Shown piece by piece: positions 1-7,055 of a stretch of 64,000 bases of DNA. The DNA comes from Candidatus Nitricoxidivorans perseverans. Lineage in GTDB: Bacteria > Pseudomonadota > Gammaproteobacteria > Burkholderiales > Rhodocyclaceae. The DNA lies in contig CP107246.1 of NCBI GenBank assembly GCA_030246985.1, forward strand, positions 248,001 to 312,000, written 5' to 3'. The notes beneath the pieces were generated by a model, which saw nothing but the letters and a program-made list of their open reading frames with translations, did not search any database and had not been told where the DNA came from. Positions within the stretch are counted from its first letter, which is position 1; each line of letters starts with the position of its first letter. A program made the translations under genes and the position numbers.

Positions 1-1
1 G

Positions 2-184
2 CCAGAGGACGAAACGGTGTTCTCGGAAGATACGTCGATCCTGTTCAAGGAAACCCGCGTCGTACGGATGTGGGACGCCGCTAACCGAACCCTCGTCTAT
101 GTCGCGATCAGCCGAAAATTGATCGAGGGGGCTCCCGCCAACAGCATTTCCACCGTGCCGGTCATGCCGTGGGGTGGCCGATAG
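2..184 (+). CDS. creA: CreA family protein, C-terminal part (5' end outside window)
   Basis: Sixty codons of a reading frame that enters from the left edge and stops at TAG 182-184. The segment around FKETRVVRMWD and the end ISTVPVMPW match the C-terminus of E. coli CreA as I remember it (AISAVPVMPW). CreA proteins are small secreted periplasmic proteins of unknown function. The frame ends 6 nt before the ArfB start, so the two are probably co-transcribed. The N-terminus and signal peptide are not visible. Confidence 0.75.
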   Translation, partial: PEDETVFSEDTSILFKETRVVRMWDAANRTLVYVAISRKLIEGAPANSISTVPVMPWGGR

Positions 185-190
185 TCGCCC

Positions 191-595
191 ATGGACTTCC
201 GATTCACGATACCCGACCACGAAGTCGAGATTACTCCGATCCGTGCTCAGGGCGCCGGAGGGCAGAACGTCAACAAAGTCTCGAACGCCGTCCATTTGCG
301 TTTCGACATCAATGTGTCCTCCCTGCCGGAAGATGTCCGCCAGCGACTCCTGAAACTGAACGACCAGCGCATCAGCAAGGACGGCGTTGTCATCATCAAG
401 GCGCAGGAGTTTAGAAGCCTCGAAGGCAACCGCGCCGAGGCCATGCGGCGTCTTCACGAGTTGATCGACAGCGTTGCCGTTCCGCCGAAACGACGCCGAC
501 CCACCAAACCCACCCGAAGCTCCATCAAGAAACGATTGGAGAGCAAGACACGCCGTGCCTCGATCAAGGCGGGGCGCGGCAAGGTCAGCGAGTAA
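191..595 (+). CDS. arfB: Peptidyl-tRNA hydrolase ArfB (YaeJ), stalled-ribosome rescue factor
   Basis: 134 residues, the normal ArfB length. The catalytic GGQ motif lies at residues 23-25 inside GAGGQNVNK, as in class I release factors. The stop-codon-recognition domain is absent. The C-terminal tail from about residue 97 is rich in Lys and Arg; in ArfB this tail enters the empty mRNA channel of ribosomes stalled on non-stop mRNA so that GGQ can hydrolyse the peptidyl-tRNA. ATG at 191 is the first start after the upstream stop. The longer overlapping frame starting at 169 is a shadow. Confidence 0.93.
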   Translation: MDFRFTIPDHEVEITPIRAQGAGGQNVNKVSNAVHLRFDINVSSLPEDVRQRLLKLNDQRISKDGVVIIKAQEFRSLEGNRAEAMRRLHELIDSVAVPPKRRRPTKPTRSSIKKRLESKTRRASIKAGRGKVSE

Positions 596-604
596 GCTTC
601 GACC

Positions 605-1195
605 ATGGTCATCCATCCCTATAGAACCATGCAGTACATCACGATCACGCTCCTGCTGAACCTGTTCATCCTCGTAACAGGGCAATCTGTCGCACTGGCG
701 AGCGAACCACCGCCGCTCGCCACGGTAGCTGCCCTGGATGTACCGCGTTACATGGGACGCTGGTACGAAATTGCCAAATATCCGAACCGTTTCCAGCGCA
801 AGTGTGTCGCCGACACCAGCGCCGAATACAAGCTCGAACCGGACGGGCGGGTGCAGGTCACCAACCGTTGTCGCATGGAAAACGGTGAATGGAATGAGGC
901 GGTCGGCATGGCGCGCCAGGTGGGCGATACTTCATCACCGAAACTGGAGGTTCGATTTGCTCCGGCTTGGCTGTCGTTCATTCCCGCCGTGTGGGGTGAC
1001 TACTGGGTTATCGATCTCGACCCGGAATACCAGTTGGTCGCCGTGAGCGAGCCGCGGCGGGAGTATCTCTGGGTGTTATCCCGATCTCCGGCGGTTGGCC
1101 ACGATGCCTTGGCCGCACTGATGGATCGATTGCGCCGACTCGGGTTTGATACCAATCGTCTGGAAGTTTCTGCACACGGGAAAAAGCAGGGGTGA
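605..1195 (+). CDS. Secreted lipocalin (Blc-like)
   Basis: 196 residues from the first ATG; a second ATG at 629 gives a cleaner signal peptide (hydrophobic TLLLNLFILVTG, cleavage near ALAS). The lipocalin signature GRWYEIA starts at residue 51 and is followed by an RFQRKC segment. Bacterial lipocalins bind fatty acids or lysophospholipids and are linked to envelope maintenance. E. coli Blc is an outer-membrane lipoprotein, but here no lipobox cysteine is visible, so the product is probably free in the periplasm. It follows arfB by 9 nt. Confidence 0.85.
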   Translation: MVIHPYRTMQYITITLLLNLFILVTGQSVALASEPPPLATVAALDVPRYMGRWYEIAKYPNRFQRKCVADTSAEYKLEPDGRVQVTNRCRMENGEWNEAVGMARQVGDTSSPKLEVRFAPAWLSFIPAVWGDYWVIDLDPEYQLVAVSEPRREYLWVLSRSPAVGHDALAALMDRLRRLGFDTNRLEVSAHGKKQG

Positions 1196-1248
1196 GGCAC
1201 GCTGAAGCGCTAAAGTCCGGGCATCCCAAAATCGTCGATCTCAGTTGA

Positions 1249-1752
1249 ATGACTTCTGTCCTGTTTGATTTTGCCGACCCGAGCGCGGTAGCAATGTGGA
1301 ACCCCATCAACGATGGCGTGATGGGCGGCGTTTCATCCAGCCAACTGCGCCATGACCCAGCAGGGCATGCCGTCTTCACCGGTCGGGTTTCCTTCGACAA
1401 CAACGGCGGGTTTGCTTCGGTGCGCTGCCAGCCAGGGGATCTCGGCAGGAAAGATGTCACTGCCTATCTCTTGGAAGTATACGGAGACGGCAAGCGCTAC
1501 AAACTGAACCTGCGCACCGACAATAGCTTCGATGGCATCAACTATCAGGCGCGATTTGATCCGCCCCCTGGGGTGTGGTCGACCTGCCGTCTCGCCAGCG
1601 CCGACTTTTTGCCGACCTGGCGCGGCAAGCCGGTTCCCGATGCGCCTCCCCTGGATAGCTCTCGGGTGCGGCAGATCGGCCTGATGATCGCCGACCGCCA
1701 GGAAGGAACATTCGATCTGGCGATACGGGCGATTGCGGTGGACATCGTCTGA
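1249..1752 (+). CDS. CIA30 family (complex I intermediate-associated protein 30-like) protein
   Basis: 167 residues. The opening VLFDFADPSAVAMWNPINDGVMGG and the later pattern of FTGRVSFDNNGGFASVR are typical of the bacterial CIA30 / NADH:ubiquinone oxidoreductase intermediate-associated family, a jelly-roll fold. In bacteria the function is unknown, and the name comes from a eukaryotic complex I assembly factor. No signal peptide is seen. Two nt separate its TGA from the GTG of the hydrolase gene, so the pair is probably translationally coupled. Confidence 0.8.
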   Translation: MTSVLFDFADPSAVAMWNPINDGVMGGVSSSQLRHDPAGHAVFTGRVSFDNNGGFASVRCQPGDLGRKDVTAYLLEVYGDGKRYKLNLRTDNSFDGINYQARFDPPPGVWSTCRLASADFLPTWRGKPVPDAPPLDSSRVRQIGLMIADRQEGTFDLAIRAIAVDIV

Positions 1753-1754
1753 TC

Positions 1755-2651
1755 GTGCTGGCGCTGCTCGGACTTGTTGTGACCATCGGCCTGTTGGCGG
1801 GTTTGCGTTTGACGATCCATCGCAGCCTGGCGCCCGAACGCGTTGTCGAAACCCGCACGCCCGCCGATGTCGGTTTGTCGTATCAAGGGATCACTTTCCC
1901 CACGGAAAATGGCAAGTCGCTATTCGGCTGGTTCATTCCGACCATGCGAGAGGGCAGATCCCCGGCGGTCGTGCTGCTCCACGGCTGGGGAGGCAACGCC
2001 GAGACCCTGCTGCCATTGGCGCAGCCGCTTCATGAGGCGGGATTTGCGCTGTTGTTCATCGATGCGCGCTGTCACGGCCAAAGCGATGAGGACACATTCG
2101 CTTCGATGCCACGCTTTGCCGAGGATCTCGGGCATGCCATCGACTGGTTGAATCAGCGCGAGGACATCGCCCCGCAGGCCATTACCGCCATCGGTCACTC
2201 AGTAGGTGCCGCGGCTTCGTTGCTTGCCGCATCAAGGCGTGATGACATCGCCGCCGTGGTGAGCATTGCCGCTTTCACCCATCCGGTGGCGATGATGCGT
2301 CGCTGGTTTGCCGCCAAGGGCATTCCGTACATGCCTGTCGGCTGGCTGATGCTCCGCTACGTCGAGTGGGTGATTGGCCATCGCTTCGACGCCATCGCGC
2401 CGATCAACACGATTCGGCGGGTGCAGTGCCCGGTTTTGTTGGTCCATGGCGCGGAAGACACCACCGTGCCGGTCAGCGAGGCCCATGCCATTCACGCCAA
2501 TCGCTCGGGCGATCATGTCCCGTTGAAGGTTGTGGCCGGAAGCCACGACGACTACGCCGATCTTGACCGGGAGTTGCCGGTGCTGGTGGATTTCCTGTCG
2601 GGTGTCGTGAAGAATTCGAACGAAGCAAATTCTAAGAACAGCAACTCATGA
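1755..2651 (+). CDS. Alpha/beta hydrolase with N-terminal membrane anchor
   Basis: 298 residues starting at GTG 1755. The first about 20 residues (LALLGLVVTIGLLAGL) form one hydrophobic segment, likely an anchor. An oxyanion-hole HGWGG motif precedes the nucleophile elbow GHSVG with Ser149. A late HGAEDTTVP segment supplies the usual acid region and GSHDDYA a candidate catalytic His. The substrate cannot be told from sequence. The last four bases overlap the next gene (ATGA). Confidence 0.85.
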   Translation: MLALLGLVVTIGLLAGLRLTIHRSLAPERVVETRTPADVGLSYQGITFPTENGKSLFGWFIPTMREGRSPAVVLLHGWGGNAETLLPLAQPLHEAGFALLFIDARCHGQSDEDTFASMPRFAEDLGHAIDWLNQREDIAPQAITAIGHSVGAAASLLAASRRDDIAAVVSIAAFTHPVAMMRRWFAAKGIPYMPVGWLMLRYVEWVIGHRFDAIAPINTIRRVQCPVLLVHGAEDTTVPVSEAHAIHANRSGDHVPLKVVAGSHDDYADLDRELPVLVDFLSGVVKNSNEANSKNSNS

Positions 2652-3397
2652 AAATCTACCTCGCAGGCCCTGATGTCTTTCGCCCCGATGTCCTCGAATG
2701 GGCTGAAGCCGCTCGCGACACGTGCCGTCGCTACGGTTACGAAGCCTTGATTCCCATCGACCATGGCGAAACCGACGCATCGCGGATCTTTCAGGCCAAC
2801 CTTGATCTGATCAGAAAGGCTCAGATTGTCGTTGCCAACTTCAACCCATTTCGCGGTGCAGAGCCGGATTCGGGCACTTGCTTCGAGATGGGCTTTGCCA
2901 TGGCACTGGACAAAAAGGTGTGTGGCTACGTTGAACGCAGGGAAAGCCTTCTGACACGGGTCAATCGCATCGAAGGGGCCGACCCGGCAAGAAGTCACGA
3001 CAACCAGGGGATGGCGATTGAGAATTTCGGCCTGCCCCTGAACCTGATGCTGGCTGTTCCGGCCATGATCGTCGAAGGTGGACTCGAGGATTGCCTCAAG
3101 CAGCTTCGTGGCGGAAACAGGGATTCATCATCTCCGACAGCGAACCTGCCAGAGAATCCTTTGGCCCGAAAAGCCATCGAAGCAGCAATCCGCTACCTGC
3201 AATGGGTAGCTGACGGGAAAATCACGGATGGCAATGCGGTTGCCACCGTGGCTGATCAATACAAGGTCAGGGAAGACGCCGTGCGAGGCTGGATCGATGC
3301 CTGGTCAGGAAATTCGTTGGCATCGAACGCAGCTCTTCGTCCTGACGACGTCGCGCGCCAGATGAAAATCAGCGGCCGGCAGTACAGGAGCTTGTAA
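2648..3397 (+). CDS. Nucleoside 2-deoxyribosyltransferase-like protein with C-terminal extension
   Basis: 249 residues. The N-terminal about 150 residues are a nucleoside 2-deoxyribosyltransferase fold: KIYLAGPDVF opening and the DSGTCFEMG motif, in which Glu80 is the expected nucleophile. Such enzymes exchange bases between deoxynucleosides or hydrolyse modified nucleotides. About 80 C-terminal residues (from ARKAIEAAIRYLQW) are not part of the usual fold; they look helical, and the part around VATVADQYKVREDAVRGWIDA resembles a helix-turn-helix. The ATG overlaps the stop of the hydrolase gene by 4 nt. Confidence 0.78.
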   Translation: MKIYLAGPDVFRPDVLEWAEAARDTCRRYGYEALIPIDHGETDASRIFQANLDLIRKAQIVVANFNPFRGAEPDSGTCFEMGFAMALDKKVCGYVERRESLLTRVNRIEGADPARSHDNQGMAIENFGLPLNLMLAVPAMIVEGGLEDCLKQLRGGNRDSSSPTANLPENPLARKAIEAAIRYLQWVADGKITDGNAVATVADQYKVREDAVRGWIDAWSGNSLASNAALRPDDVARQMKISGRQYRSL

Positions 3398-3469
3398 GGC
3401 GATGGACAACATCAGGCCTTCAGATCAGTCAGGATTCCCCGTCGAAGAGCGTGACATTAAGGTCAGCGT

Positions 3470-3856
3470 TCAGGACTTCTTGCCAATCAACTCGATGTAA
3501 TAGCCGTCGGGATCGGCCACGAAGGCGATGATGGTGGTGCCGGCATTCATTGGACCGGCTTCGCGAATGATCTTGCCGCCCTTCTGGCGGATGGCATCAC
3601 AGGCGGCATAGACATCATCGACTTCAAGGGCGATATGGCCATAGCCGGTGCCGATCTCGTACTTGTCGACGCCCCAGTTGTAAGTGAGTTCGATAACGCT
3701 ATTGTCGCTTTCATTGCCATAGCCGATGAAAGCCAGGGTGAATTTGCCTTCAGGGTAGTCCTGGCGACGCATCAGCTGCATGCCGAGGATCTGGGTATAG
3801 AAGTCGATCGACCGGTCGAGGTCGCCGGTACGGAGCATGGTATGCAGGATTCTCAT
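3470..3856 (-). CDS. gloA: Lactoylglutathione lyase (glyoxalase I)
   Basis: 128 residues, the usual length of single-domain bacterial GloA. It isomerises the hemithioacetal of methylglyoxal and glutathione to S-lactoylglutathione in the cytosol. The metal ligands known from E. coli GlxI fall at the same positions here: His5, Glu56, His74 and Glu122. The region lacks the insert typical of the Zn-dependent type, which suggests the Ni/Co-activated class. It overlaps the upstream HTH gene by 4 nt and converges on the deoxyribosyltransferase gene. Confidence 0.93.
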   Translation of the reverse strand: MRILHTMLRTGDLDRSIDFYTQILGMQLMRRQDYPEGKFTLAFIGYGNESDNSVIELTYNWGVDKYEIGTGYGHIALEVDDVYAACDAIRQKGGKIIREAGPMNAGTTIIAFVADPDGYYIELIGKKS

Positions 3857-4296
3857 GCAGCTCTCATTTGTGCCAGACGTTGCTGGACTTCCCGCTTGCC
3901 CATCTTGCGCAGGATGGCGATCTTGACCACCTGGTCTTTACTGGGGCGAGAGGTTGCCGATTCCCAGTTGTAGATGGTCTGTGGCGAAACATCGAGAATC
4001 GAGGCGAGGGCAGGGGCAGACAAGCCTAGACGCTCGCGGTGTTTCTTCAATCCATCGGCACGGAATCTGATTTTTCCGTCAGGTTCCTGGGCCACGGTTG
4101 TTGTGGGTGCCAGTTTGCTGCTCTGTCTCTCTACTGCTTTCAGTTGTTTCTCAATGAAGGCTACACGCCGTTTGAGTTCAGCGATGTCTGAACGGTAGCG
4201 GGCATTTGCCTTCTTGAGCAACTCCGTTTCGCTCTTGAGTTCCTTGCGGACGATGCGGGTAATTTCTTGCTTGAGCAAAGCTGCGATGTTCGCCAT
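3853..4296 (-). CDS. HTH (XRE-type) protein with N-terminal coiled coil
   Basis: 147 residues. Residues about 15-60 are a charged heptad-like coiled coil ([18 protein letters not shown]). Residues about 83-125 form an XRE-like helix-turn-helix ([21 protein letters not shown], then [16 protein letters not shown]). It is probably a dimeric DNA-binding regulator. Its ATG-to-stop frame overlaps gloA by 4 nt, so the two are made from one transcript. The target is unknown. Confidence 0.75.
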   Translation of the reverse strand: MANIAALLKQEITRIVRKELKSETELLKKANARYRSDIAELKRRVAFIEKQLKAVERQSSKLAPTTTVAQEPDGKIRFRADGLKKHRERLGLSAPALASILDVSPQTIYNWESATSRPSKDQVVKIAILRKMGKREVQQRLAQMRAA

Positions 4297-4323
4297 AGGG
4301 GGTTACCTGTCAGGTAGAGGTTC

Positions 4324-5001
4324 TCAGTGTGAGGCAATGCGCTGATTCAACCAGGTGCCGATGTCCTGAATTTCCTCCAGGCAGATGGAGTGGGGCATTG
4401 GGTATTCCTGCCACTGGCACGTATAGCCGTTCTGGGTAAGAAATTCCGTGGCACGTCGTCCCAGTTCGATGGAGACAATATCGTCTTCGGTGCCGTGGGC
4501 TGCGAATATCGGCACTTGACGATTGTCCTCGGTCGCTTCTTCAGCGACCAATTCGGGTACAGGGAGGTAGGTCGACAGGGCCATAATGCCGGCCAGGGGT
4601 TCAGGATGCGTCAGGCCAGTGGTGTAGGCAACGGCTCCGCCTTGCGAGAAACCAGCAAGGAATATCCGGTGGCTCGGGATGCCCATTTCCTTTTCTCGGT
4701 CTATCAGGATGCGGATTTGTTCCCGTGACTGGACGATCCCGGCAGTGTCGACCTCACGGTTGTTCTTGTCGAGGCTGATGATGTCGTACCAGGCCGGCAT
4801 CACATAGCCGCCATTGCAGGTGACTGGAATGGATGGGGCATTTGGGAATACGAAGCGGATACTGATGGATGAATCCAGCCCCAGTTCTGGTAACACGGGA
4901 ACAAAGTCTGATCCGTCGGCACCGAGCCCATGCATCCAGATGACGGACCATTCGCAGGTCTCGTGGGTCTGGAGTTCGATGGTTTCAAGCAGTTCAGTCA
5001 T
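4324..5001 (-). CDS. Carboxylesterase / phospholipase family hydrolase
   Basis: 225 residues of the alpha/beta-hydrolase carboxylesterase group (Abhydrolase_2; E. coli YpfH and Pseudomonas EstB relatives). WMHGLGADGSDF provides the oxyanion region and GFSQGG carries the nucleophile Ser119. HGTEDDIVS contains the catalytic Asp (173 or 174), and His204 lies in MPHSI. The protein is cytosolic, with no signal peptide. It is leftward, 27 nt upstream of the HTH gene and 27 nt downstream of HU. Confidence 0.9.
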   Translation of the reverse strand: MTELLETIELQTHETCEWSVIWMHGLGADGSDFVPVLPELGLDSSISIRFVFPNAPSIPVTCNGGYVMPAWYDIISLDKNNREVDTAGIVQSREQIRILIDREKEMGIPSHRIFLAGFSQGGAVAYTTGLTHPEPLAGIMALSTYLPVPELVAEEATEDNRQVPIFAAHGTEDDIVSIELGRRATEFLTQNGYTCQWQEYPMPHSICLEEIQDIGTWLNQRIASH

Positions 5002-5028
5002 GGGCTCGGAGATTGTCTGTAACGGTGC

Positions 5029-5322
5029 TTACTTCTTCTTGGCTTTCTTGCCAGCGACAGCCGTTTTGAAGGTGGCACCGGCAGTGAAGCGCGGCACAGT
5101 CGAAGCAGCAATCTTGATGGCGGCGCCGGTGGCCGGGTTGCGGCCAGTCCGGGCGGCACGCTTGGAAGACTTGAAGGTACCGAAGCCGACCAGAGTGACG
5201 GTGTCGCCCTTGGCAACTGCCTTGACGATAGTCTCGATTGTGGCGTTCAGGGCGCGCTCGGCATCGGCCTTGGTGAGCTCGGAAGATTTGGCGATGGCTT
5301 CGATCAGTTCGGACTTGTTCAT
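5029..5322 (-). CDS. hup: DNA-binding protein HU from the internal start
   Basis: 97 residues. The sequence from MNKSELIEA through GDTVTLVGFGTF and [10 protein letters not shown] to VPRFTAGATFK is a standard HU-beta. It is followed by a short lysine-rich tail (GKKAKKK). HU bends and compacts DNA non-specifically as a dimer. An AGAAAGG-type ribosome binding site lies 9 nt upstream of this ATG, which supports independent translation inside the longer GIY-YIG frame. Confidence 0.9.
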   Translation of the reverse strand: MNKSELIEAIAKSSELTKADAERALNATIETIVKAVAKGDTVTLVGFGTFKSSKRAARTGRNPATGAAIKIAASTVPRFTAGATFKTAVAGKKAKKK

Positions 5323-5613
5323 AACGTGTGACCTTTCTGGTTGATGAGGGATGTGTAAAGCATAAGACTGAACGGCAAGAAGTTTCTGGTCCTTTGGCAT
5401 GCGTTTTACTGCCAACTCGGCTTTCAGTGCTTCCGGCCGAGTACCGACGGGGGCTGATGCTAGCAGGCGCAAGGGCTTGTGGGAACGGGTATAGCGGGCG
5501 CCCTTTCCGGATTGATGGTCTGCAAAGCGTGTCGCTAAATCAACGGTAATCCCGGTGTAAAAGGAGCCATCGACACATTCGAGCAGGTAGATAAACCAGG
5601 TCTTTGCAGGCAT
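5029..5613 (-). CDS. GIY-YIG endonuclease domain continuing in frame into HU
   Basis: A continuous 194-codon frame. Residues 1 to about 80 are a UvrC-type GIY-YIG domain of the YhbQ family (WFIYLLECVDGSFYTGIT, a later GARYTRSHKPL, then LKAELAVKRM). Residues 98-194 are a complete HU protein starting with MNKSELIEAIAKS. No stop separates them; a linker of about 15 residues (SYALHIPHQPERSHV) joins them. YhbQ-type proteins normally end near this point. Either a real fusion is made, or the nuclease gene has lost its stop and HU is mainly made from its own internal start. Confidence 0.7.
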   Translation of the reverse strand: MPAKTWFIYLLECVDGSFYTGITVDLATRFADHQSGKGARYTRSHKPLRLLASAPVGTRPEALKAELAVKRMPKDQKLLAVQSYALHIPHQPERSHVMNKSELIEAIAKSSELTKADAERALNATIETIVKAVAKGDTVTLVGFGTFKSSKRAARTGRNPATGAAIKIAASTVPRFTAGATFKTAVAGKKAKKK

Positions 5614-5647
5614 GGATTACGGCACACAAGGGGAAAAGGGGGGGGGC

Positions 5648-5968
5648 TCAGCCAAGACTGGGCGGATCCCAGCCCAGCAACTCGGCGAGACGGCAAGCAA
5701 CCCATAAAGCCTCCTTCTCGTTGAAGTCGGCTGCATCAGTGAGCATGCCTTGGTAGCAACGCTTGAGAACCTCGTTCTCAGAGAGGTTTTCCTTGAAGGC
5801 GAGAGTCTGGGCTTGTTCTGCCAGGATTGTGGCCACATCCTCACACTGCTCGTAGCGGGCTAGAACTACGTCCTGTGGTGCATTGGGACGATCCCGGCCG
5901 GGCGTCATGTACATCGCCATGAAGGACTGTGGAGGTTCGATCTGGTTGTCGATTGACATATGGATCAC
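5648..5968 (-). CDS. Conserved hypothetical protein, 106 aa
   Basis: A soluble, acidic protein without recognisable motif: NAPQDVVLARYEQCEDVATILAEQAQ followed by a helical LSENEVLKRCYQGMLTD part. An ATG at 5968 overlaps the stop of the DUF3820 gene by 4 nt; a second ATG at 5959 is also possible. The tight overlap with a recognised gene and the ordered amino-acid content support it being real. I do not recognise the family. Confidence 0.6.
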   Translation of the reverse strand: MIHMSIDNQIEPPQSFMAMYMTPGRDRPNAPQDVVLARYEQCEDVATILAEQAQTLAFKENLSENEVLKRCYQGMLTDAADFNEKEALWVACRLAELLGWDPPSLG

Positions 5969-6186
5969 TGACCTGATTTCTGGCGCAGCGGCCTCAGGAT
6001 GTCCTTCAGCCCGTTGTGATCGATCTCCTGCATCAGGGCCAACAGGCGACCGATTTCTCCCTTCGGGAAACCCTCGCGGGCAAACCAGTTAAGGTAGTTT
6101 CCAGGAAGGTCCGCAATCAGGGTGCCCTTGTGCTTGCCGAATGGCATTTCACGGGTGACCAGACATTCCAGATCCTCAGGCTGCAT
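5965..6186 (-). CDS. DUF3820 family small protein
   Basis: 73 residues. MPFGKHKGTLIADLPGNYLNWF and GFPKGEIGRLLALMQEIDHNGL follow the DUF3820 pattern, known as a stand-alone protein and as a tail of exonuclease X-like enzymes. The role is unknown, with a nucleic-acid context usual. It overlaps the downstream gene by 4 nt and sits 26 nt after the 119-residue unknown gene. Confidence 0.82.
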   Translation of the reverse strand: MQPEDLECLVTREMPFGKHKGTLIADLPGNYLNWFAREGFPKGEIGRLLALMQEIDHNGLKDILRPLRQKSGQ

Positions 6187-6212
6187 ACATTCGACTCGAG
6201 GCGGAAATTGCG

Positions 6213-6572
6213 TTATTTCGGATCGTCCCAGTGTGGTGCAGGATCCCGCGCAGCCAGTTTGAGCAGCAGATCCCCTCCATGTTCCTCGTCGAAAAGCTCC
6301 TGAATGAACTGATAGGTCTTGCTCACGACATCCACCATGAGCACCTTCATCTCGGCATCGTCGAATCGTGAAAGATCGTTCCAGGGGATATCGCCAAACG
6401 GTGTATGGACGGCAACATCCGTGTAGTCGCCACTCTTCGATGCTGGAACAATACCGCTGTGCAAATCTTCAAGTACTGAATTCCGAAAGCATTTCAGAGC
6501 AAGATACTTGGCGAGCCGTTTTTGCATCACTGGATCGGAAATCAGGGCGGTTACAGCGTCATCGTTGTTCAT
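6213..6572 (-). CDS. Hypothetical protein, 119 aa
   Basis: The first gene of a small leftward cluster. It is acidic and soluble, without recognised motif; the C-terminal half is helical (VVSKTYQFIQELFDEE). ATG at 6572 is followed by consistent coding sequence with no internal break. The operon-like spacing to the DUF3820 gene supports it. Confidence 0.55.
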   Translation of the reverse strand: MNNDDAVTALISDPVMQKRLAKYLALKCFRNSVLEDLHSGIVPASKSGDYTDVAVHTPFGDIPWNDLSRFDDAEMKVLMVDVVSKTYQFIQELFDEEHGGDLLLKLAARDPAPHWDDPK

Positions 6573-6778
6573 CGTGTTCGGTTCAAGAAAATATCAAAAT
6601 GGAGCCGCGTCAGGGTGATGGTCATCTTAGCGCCATTCTCCTTTCGGATAGACAAGGCAAATCTATAGCCTGGGAAAAGCAAATCGAGTCATGGTTTCCT
6701 CTATCTTTTCGTGCTTAGAACTTTCCGTCAGGCGAGTGAGCATAGTGGTCAGTGAAGTTTCGTCTTCAGGAGACCGTT

Positions 6779-6994
6779 GTGCTGATCCAATCCGTTGAAT
6801 TAGTGGCGCTGCCCGGTGCACCCGCCTACCAAGAGAAGATTTACCGTGCCCGCCTCGATACGGGCGATACCATCGATTTGTTTCAGAGTCACTGGGATGT
6901 GCCCCTACCGCCGGAATCACTGGTCGGCCTGACACCCGAGGTCGCACGAAAGAACCGTGCTGAACGCATGCTGGCGGTCGCACTGCATTCCTGA
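6779..6994 (+). CDS. Hypothetical small protein, 71 aa
   Basis: The frame is open from 6752, but the better start is GTG 6779: AGGAG lies at 6768-6772, 6 nt upstream. The product opens MLIQSVELVALPGAPAYQEKIYRARL and ends in a basic helix (VARKNRAERML). No family is recognised. It stands alone, divergent from the small leftward cluster, and its 3' side is immediately followed by the IS200/IS605 end. Confidence 0.5.
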   Translation: MLIQSVELVALPGAPAYQEKIYRARLDTGDTIDLFQSHWDVPLPPESLVGLTPEVARKNRAERMLAVALHS

Positions 6995-7023
6995 GTGTTC
7001 AAGAGATGGAAGCTTGACATCCT

Positions 7024-7043
7024 CCCCTCCTTGAAGGAAGGGG
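7024..7043 (-). ncRNA. Element-end hairpin, 3' part of a possible reRNA (omega RNA)
   Basis: CCCCTCCTT and AAGGAAGGGG form an imperfect palindrome with one unpaired A, 13 nt past the tnpB stop. In TnpB systems the guide RNA is transcribed in the tnpB sense across the gene's 3' end and this end of the element, and the guide is the flanking DNA. By that rule the guide would be the minus strand just left of about 7014. Only the hairpin is seen directly; the RNA is inferred. Confidence 0.5.
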
Positions 7044-7055
7044 ATTCCTACGGCG

